DNA of 8,526 bases from an uncultured Bacteroidota bacterium. Its GTDB lineage: Bacteria > Bacteroidota > Bacteroidia > 2-12-FULL-35-15. Shown piece by piece: positions 7,724 to 8,526 of the stretch. The translations under genes were made by a program, and so were the position numbers. A model generated the notes under the pieces. It did not search any database. It was not told where the DNA came from and saw only the letters and a program-made list of their open reading frames with translations. Within the stretch, counting starts at the first letter, position 1. Every line of letters starts with the position of its first letter. Location: NCBI GenBank assembly GCA_903889605.1, contig CAISYK010000971.1, forward strand, positions 1 to 8,526, in the 5' to 3' direction.

Positions 7724-8061
7724 TGACAAAAATCTTTCTTTTGTATCGAAAGTTTCTTTAATCCATTTTTCTTCCCTTGCTTATAATTGAATTCAAAAGC
7801 AAGCAGCCCCTGCTCGTTATAAAATTTCCAAACACTGTCTAATTGAAAGTTTTTTCTGTTCCCTTCTGATTTGATGGATCCTGTGGGAGAATATGTTTTC
7901 CAGTATCCATCGGGCTTCCCTTCACGCATATTACCTTCGCTGGAAATTTTTCCATTGTCGCCATAAAAAGTATTATATCCGTTGAGGTTAATCTGTTGAT
8001 TGGGCTGTGCAAATAAAGCAGCAGGAAACAATATCAAAATAATTTTAAATAAACTGCGCAT
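7696..8061 (-). CDS. MORN/YwqK-type repeat protein, N-terminal part with signal peptide (frameshifted)
   Basis: 121 residues from the ATG at 8061. The start is chosen because MRSLFKIILILFPAALFA is a clean signal peptide (cut likely after A18, before QPNQQ) and because the candidate promoter lies just upstream; the frame continues to a TTG at 8091, but that would precede the promoter -7 box. No lipobox Cys is present, so the product is predicted to be soluble in the periplasm or secreted. MORN-type repeats begin at once: DGYWKTYS (51-58), SVWKFYN (76-82) and KQGKKNG (94-100). After residue 101 the resemblance stops and the tail (KKLSIQKKDFCQCP and onward) looks like out-of-frame translation. 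The reading frame overlaps the downstream half by 28 bases. With one base restored near 7757, the two halves would make a single protein of about 517 residues. Confidence 0.78.
   Translation of the reverse strand: MRSLFKIILILFPAALFAQPNQQINLNGYNTFYGDNGKISSEGNMREGKPDGYWKTYSPTGSIKSEGNRKNFQLDSVWKFYNEQGLLAFEFNYKQGKKNGLKKLSIQKKDFCQCPNILKMI
7756..7761 (-). other. Apparent -1 frameshift point (TTA AAG) joining the two MORN halves
   Basis: On the minus strand the first half reads GGA TTA AAG AAA CTT, while the second half needs GAA ACT TTC GAT beginning at 7756. One extra A in the AAA run (7759-7757), or a ribosome slipping back one base on A-AAG, gives GLKETFDTKERF and continues the repeat smoothly. 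The position is bounded by where each frame stops resembling the family. Confidence 0.7.
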
Positions 8062-8078
8062 GAATTTTTTTTCTCTTA

Positions 8079-8110
8079 CAAAATTAAACAATTTGAGGGA
8101 TTTTATGAAA
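8079..8110 (-). promoter_or_regulatory. Promoter of the MORN-repeat gene
   Basis: On the minus strand TAATTTTG (8086-8079) matches TAnnTTTG perfectly. TTTC (8110-8107) stands 20 bases upstream as a one-mismatch -33 box. Transcription would start near 8073, about 11 bases before the ATG at 8061. Confidence 0.55.
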
Positions 8111-8131
8111 TATCACCTTAACCATTATTAA

Positions 8132-8163
8132 TTTGTTTTTTAATTAATCGTAACGTTACTTTG
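8132..8163 (+). promoter_or_regulatory. Promoter of metF
   Basis: TTTG (8132-8135), a 20-base gap and TTACTTTG (8156-8163) match the Bacteroidota consensus with one mismatch in the -7 box. Transcription would begin near 8170, giving a leader of about 34 bases, too short for a leader riboswitch. Confidence 0.55.
8150..8159. promoter_or_regulatory. Palindrome GTAACGTTAC overlapping the metF -7 box
   Basis: A perfect 10-base palindrome whose right end lies within the predicted -7 element. Its position suits a repressor site, but no regulator is known from this window and a palindrome of this length can occur by chance. Confidence 0.3.
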
Positions 8164-8203
8164 CACTAATGTATTAAAACGTATAAATGTTTAATTTATT
8201 ACT

Positions 8204-8526
8204 ATGAAAGTTCTAGATCATATAAAACATGCTCAATCAACATTATTTTCTATCGAAATACTGCCTCCTTTAAAAGGTAAAAGTATACAATCTATTTTTG
8301 ACGGAATAGACCCTTTGATGGAATTTAAACCTTCATTTGTAGATGTTACATACCATAGGGAAGAATACCTTTATAAAAAACGCGAAGGCGGATACCTCGA
8401 AAAAGTAAGTATTCGAAAACGTCCGGGAACAGTGGGTATATGTGCTGCCATAATGAATAAATACCACGTAGATGCGGTTCCTCATATAATATGCGGCGGT
8501 TTTAGTAAAGAAGAAACTGAAAATGA
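8204..8526 (+). CDS. metF: 5,10-methylenetetrahydrofolate reductase, N-terminal part (3' partial)
   Basis: 107 codons are visible before the window ends. The enzyme reduces 5,10-methylenetetrahydrofolate to 5-methyltetrahydrofolate using FAD and a reduced nicotinamide, supplying the methyl group for methionine synthesis in the cytoplasm. Recognised from FSIEILPPLKGK, where E18 aligns with the catalytic glutamate of the FEFFPP motif in E. coli MetF, then IFDGIDPLMEFKPSFVDVTY, RKRPGTVGICAAI and VDAVPHIICGG. These follow the MetF family order and spacing, especially its Bacteroidota form. The ATG at 8204 is the natural start because it gives the expected short lead before the FSIE strand and has a promoter 40 bases upstream. 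The remaining barrel and FAD-binding residues lie beyond the window. It diverges from the MORN-repeat gene across 142 bases. Confidence 0.95.
   Translation, partial: MKVLDHIKHAQSTLFSIEILPPLKGKSIQSIFDGIDPLMEFKPSFVDVTYHREEYLYKKREGGYLEKVSIRKRPGTVGICAAIMNKYHVDAVPHIICGGFSKEETEN

Noticed and set aside
7481..7726. Plus-strand 81-codon open frame
   Set aside because: It is antisense to the MORN-repeat gene and has no recognisable domain.
6509..8061. Antitoxin of a toxin-antitoxin pair
   Set aside because: The 'YwqK antitoxin' label is only a family name. The protein has a signal peptide and no adjacent small toxin gene is visible, so the role is not supported.
8092..8203. SAM or cobalamin riboswitch before metF
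   Set aside because: The predicted leader is only about 34 bases and shows no riboswitch core. The spacer is AT-rich promoter sequence.

Overview
The window looks like a chromosomal piece of a Bacteroidota genome. The DNA is AT-rich. Two adjacent secreted proteins end in the two C-terminal signals of the type IX secretion system (T9SS): the gliding-motility-associated type B domain and the type A 'Por secretion tail'. Start codons lack strong Shine-Dalgarno sequences, and two promoters fit the Bacteroidota pattern TTTG-N19-21-TAnnTTTG. The MetF sequence at the right edge also fits this phylum. No genus can be named from the sequence alone.

Layout. (1) 1-2050, plus strand: the 3' end of a large cell-surface protein built of Ig-like, SprB-like and PKD modules, ending in a type B sorting domain; its start lies left of the window. 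It contains an A-B-A-B repeat with a period of exactly 498 bp. (2) 2051-2382: a 332-bp spacer with weak hairpins and a candidate promoter. (3) 2383-6216, plus strand: a complete 1277-residue thermolysin-like (M4) zinc metallopeptidase with signal peptide, propeptide, catalytic domain, three PKD-CUB modules and a type A sorting domain. (4) 6217-6508: a 292-bp spacer between convergent genes, with several hairpins and a GC-richer island. (5) 8061 down to 6509, minus strand: a secreted MORN/YwqK-type repeat protein split into two overlapping reading frames by an apparent one-base frameshift near 7757. (6) 8062-8203: a divergent promoter region. (7) 8204-8526, plus strand: the 5' end of metF, 5,10-methylenetetrahydrofolate reductase.

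How the genes relate. The two T9SS cargo genes run in the same direction and both encode multidomain exported proteins, but the spacer between them and the candidate promoter before the protease suggest separate transcription. The MORN-repeat gene converges on the protease gene and diverges from metF. metF is housekeeping one-carbon metabolism and appears unrelated to the surface proteins. I see no tRNA, rRNA, CRISPR array, transposase or known defence system. The observations most worth checking are the split MORN gene and the two repeat architectures.
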